Assembly (NCBI GenBank): GCA_947488295.1
Contig: CANKYU010000005.1
Coordinates: 248,001-312,000 of the forward strand
Length of the DNA: 64,000 bases
Source: an uncultured Anderseniella sp.
GTDB taxonomy: Bacteria; Pseudomonadota; Alphaproteobacteria; Rhizobiales; Aestuariivirgaceae
Reading direction: 5' to 3'
This document shows, in pieces, positions 62,216 to 64,000 of this stretch. The stretch's first letter is position 1; every line of letters begins with the position of its first letter. Below the pieces are notes generated by a model. That model searched no databases, was not told where the DNA came from, and saw only the letters and a program-made list of their open reading frames with translations. The translations under genes were made by a program, and so were the position numbers.

Positions 62216-62426
62216 AGCTCATCCGGCCTTTTTAGTCTGTTTCCCCAGCAGCAGAGCTATCACGCACTTTTTTCCAATTTAGGTCGCGTGCCGGCTTTCT
62301 ACCAGTGCTATATGTCTATGCTGACCAATGTGTCGGAAGAAAGTTACACAGAGCTTAAATTTTCGACCGGGATACGCTGATCCGGCACCCTGGTTAAAGC
62401 CCGTTGGAGCAATTGGTTAGACTTGT

Positions 62427-62708
62427 ATGTACACCCCTGAACAAGCAGAAATACTGGCAATTCAAGTGCTTGGGTACCTTGCCGGCACCGAGGACGAACT
62501 ACAGCGCCTTATGATGACAACAGGTATGGATTCGGAAGCATTAAAACAAAGTGCACAATCTCGTGCGGGCCTGGCCGGGGTGCTGGATTACATCTGCCAG
62601 GACGAATCGATTCTTCTCGGATTTTGCGAAATGGCAAATATCCAACCCGATGAACCCATGCGCGCCCTGCATGCACTGCAAAAAACCCCCGATACAGGAG
62701 CCGCCTGA
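62427..62708 (+). CDS. DUF3572 family protein
   Basis: A 93-residue helical cytoplasmic protein with the DUF3572 pattern AEILAIQVLGYLAGTEDELQ and GVLDYICQDESILLGFCEMA, ending at AANIQPDEPMRAL-like residues. It is an alphaproteobacterial family of unknown function, usually beside divK. The ATG at 62427 has no clear ribosome site nearby. HAD-like gene starts 6 nt after its stop. Confidence 0.85.
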   Translation: MYTPEQAEILAIQVLGYLAGTEDELQRLMMTTGMDSEALKQSAQSRAGLAGVLDYICQDESILLGFCEMANIQPDEPMRALHALQKTPDTGAA

Positions 62709-62714
62709 CACGCC

Positions 62715-63386
62715 ATGAACATCAGCACGACAACCCTGGAACAAATATCTAACCTGCAGCTCGACAAGGCCCGGCCACTGCTGTTGTGCGATGTCGATGA
62801 GGTAGTGGTGCATTTTCTCCAAGGACTTGAGAGTTGGCTGGACAGAAACGGCCTGTGGCTCGATCCGGCCAGTTTTGCACTGAACGGCAATATCAAGCAC
62901 AAGCATGACAACCAGCCACTGGAAGAAGAAAAAGTCGGCCCGGCGATAATGAGTTTTTTCGAAGAACTCACGCAGACCCTCGAGGTCATAGAGGGTGCCG
63001 TCCCTGCCCTGCAGGCACTTTCCGAGCACGGTGAGATTGTCATGCTGAGCAATCTGCCGTCGCAGTTCAGGGCAGAGCGTATCGAGAACCTGGCGAGCCA
63101 TGGCCTGACATTTCCGCTTGTGACCAATTCCGGGCCGAAAGGCCCGGCAATTGCAAAAATTGCCTCTGAACACACAGCGCCGGTGGTGTTCATAGATGAT
63201 CACACCGGATACCTGAAATCTGCGTCAGAACACATGCCCGACGCCAATCTGGTTCACTTCATGCAGGATGAGCGATTTGGCCGGCATGTGGAACATGAGC
63301 CATACATCCATCACCGGACCGACAACTGGCCGGACGCACACCGCCACATCGAAACTGTTTTCACCGGGTCCAGGGCAATTGACTGA
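62715..63386 (+). CDS. HAD-like hydrolase
   Basis: A 223-residue protein with a HAD fold: motif I is LLLCDVDEVVVHF (DxD), motif II is VMLSNLPSQF, and the acidic motif IV reads VVFIDDHTGYL. The cap region is helical. It matches the alphaproteobacterial HAD-type phosphatase near divK. No substrate is apparent. Its stop overlaps the ROK start by 1 nt. Confidence 0.82.
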   Translation: MNISTTTLEQISNLQLDKARPLLLCDVDEVVVHFLQGLESWLDRNGLWLDPASFALNGNIKHKHDNQPLEEEKVGPAIMSFFEELTQTLEVIEGAVPALQALSEHGEIVMLSNLPSQFRAERIENLASHGLTFPLVTNSGPKGPAIAKIASEHTAPVVFIDDHTGYLKSASEHMPDANLVHFMQDERFGRHVEHEPYIHHRTDNWPDAHRHIETVFTGSRAID

Positions 63387-64000
63387 TGCGCATCGGCATT
63401 GACCTTGGCGGCACCAAAATCGCCGGAATTGCCATTGGCGACGATGACAGCGTACTGGCCGTGGCCAGAGTACCAACCCCTCGGGGAGACTACGGCGGAT
63501 CGATATCAGCCATGGCCGCGATGGTCATCGAACTGGCAGACCGTGCCGGAACATCCGATTACAGCGTCGGCATCGGGATGCCCGGTTCCATTTCTCCCAT
63601 CACCGGCAAGGTGCAGAATGCCAATTCGACCTGGATCAATGACCAGCATTTTCAGAGCGACCTTGAAACCGCCTTGAACTGCAAAGTTCGTCTTGCCAAC
63701 GATGCCAATTGTCTGGCTGTGTCAGAGGCGTATGACGGTGCCGGACAAGGGGCTGCATCAGTGTTTGGCGTCATTCTGGGAACTGGCTGTGGTGGTGGCC
63801 TGGTGGTAAACGGAACCGCTGTCTCAGGACATCACAGCATTGGCGGCGAATGGGGCCATAACCCGCTGCCTTGGGCCAAAGGGTCAGAATGTCCCGGGCC
63901 CCAATGCTGGTGCGGGCGCACCGGGTGCCTTGAAACATGGCTGTCAGGACCTGCCCTGTCCATCGATCACCACGCCTGGACAGGCACCAAGTTGCCGGCA
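63386..64000 (+). CDS. ROK family sugar kinase, N-terminal part (partial)
   Basis: An open frame of 205 codons that runs off the right edge. It begins MRIGIDLGGTKIAGIAIGDD, the ROK ATP-binding motif, and contains LANDANCLAVSEA (catalytic Asp region), GTGCGGGLVVNG, and the ROK zinc motif CPGPQCWCGRTGCLETWLSG. It is probably a fructokinase or N-acetylglucosamine kinase; the specificity-determining residues cannot be decided from this part. The 1-nt overlap with the HAD-like gene suggests coupling. Confidence 0.92.
   Translation, partial: MRIGIDLGGTKIAGIAIGDDDSVLAVARVPTPRGDYGGSISAMAAMVIELADRAGTSDYSVGIGMPGSISPITGKVQNANSTWINDQHFQSDLETALNCKVRLANDANCLAVSEAYDGAGQGAASVFGVILGTGCGGGLVVNGTAVSGHHSIGGEWGHNPLPWAKGSECPGPQCWCGRTGCLETWLSGPALSIDHHAWTGTKLPA

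Noticed and set aside
62216..62426. CtrA-type TTAA-N7-TTAA boxes before DUF3572 or divK
   Set aside because: I looked for paired TTAA elements at the right spacing and found only single ones, so no CtrA site can be claimed.
1..64000. Insertion sequences, prophage, CRISPR array or defence island
   Set aside because: No transposase, integrase, phage structural protein, Cas protein, restriction or toxin-antitoxin gene was recognised on either strand.

Overview
The window looks like chromosomal DNA from a marine alphaproteobacterium, most likely of the Rhizobiales/Hyphomicrobiales. The evidence is gene order and family content. The block ispDF / dusB-ntrB-ntrC-ntrY-ntrX-trkA-hfq-hflX is a classical alphaproteobacterial arrangement. 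So are rlpA-dac-tmk-holB-metG-tatD-MBL, argS-dgt-erpA-xthA, gatCA/ruvX/pyrBC/plsY/dprA/topA/rnr/DUF983/rpmG and divK-pleD/DUF3572. An ExoR-like Sel1 protein next to xthA points to Rhizobiales, and a DddQ-type DMSP lyase candidate points to a marine habitat. I see no IS element, prophage, CRISPR array or rRNA. There is one tRNA gene, tRNA-Ser(UGA).

Layout. 0-12.3 kb: the divergent 5' end of ispD(F), then dusB and two nitrogen/redox-type two-component pairs (NtrBC, NtrYX), the potassium-uptake regulator TrkA, the RNA chaperone Hfq, the GTPase HflX and convergent MazG. 12.2-20.4 kb: a less conserved accessory stretch with a two-cupin ChrR-like protein, a divergent GST/TetR pair with two near-identical operator-like palindromes, a Tat-exported SMP-30-like protein, two GNAT acetyltransferases, two unrecognised proteins and a divergent MFS transporter/AraC pair. 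20.4-28.1 kb: a minus-strand housekeeping operon running rlpA, D-Ala-D-Ala carboxypeptidase, tmk, holB, metG, tatD, a metallo-beta-lactamase-fold hydrolase and, at its 3' end with a 1-nt overlap, the DMSP-lyase-like cupin. 28.3-31.4 kb: an MmgE/PrpD protein, a Sel1-repeat protein, a DUF2147 protein and tRNA-Ser.

31.7-41.3 kb: a large SPOR-domain membrane protein, argS, dgt, erpA, a secreted PAN-domain protein with a Pro/Lys-rich linker and three exact 60-residue four-cysteine modules, xthA and an ExoR-like periplasmic regulator. 41.7-44.7 kb: a DUF898 membrane protein with an M48 protease, convergent with two tiny membrane/secreted proteins. 44.8-60 kb: gatA, gatC and a UPF0173 hydrolase on the minus strand, then ruvX, an AEC transporter, pyrB, a dihydroorotase-like gene that has lost its metal ligands, plsY, dprA, topA, rnr, a DUF983 gene, a Nudix gene and rpmG with a strong terminator. 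60.4-64 kb: pleD and divK (minus strand), then DUF3572, a HAD-like protein and a ROK kinase that runs off the window end.

Most of the window is ordinary core genome. The most interesting items are the DMSP-lyase candidate, the three-module cysteine-repeat protein, the catalytically dead dihydroorotase paired with PyrB, the GST/TetR operator pair, and a shared 20-bp imperfect palindrome found upstream of both ntrY and the DUF898-M48 operon. I found no obviously new multi-gene system such as a defence island. All functions are inferred from reading motifs and gene order; no database search was run.
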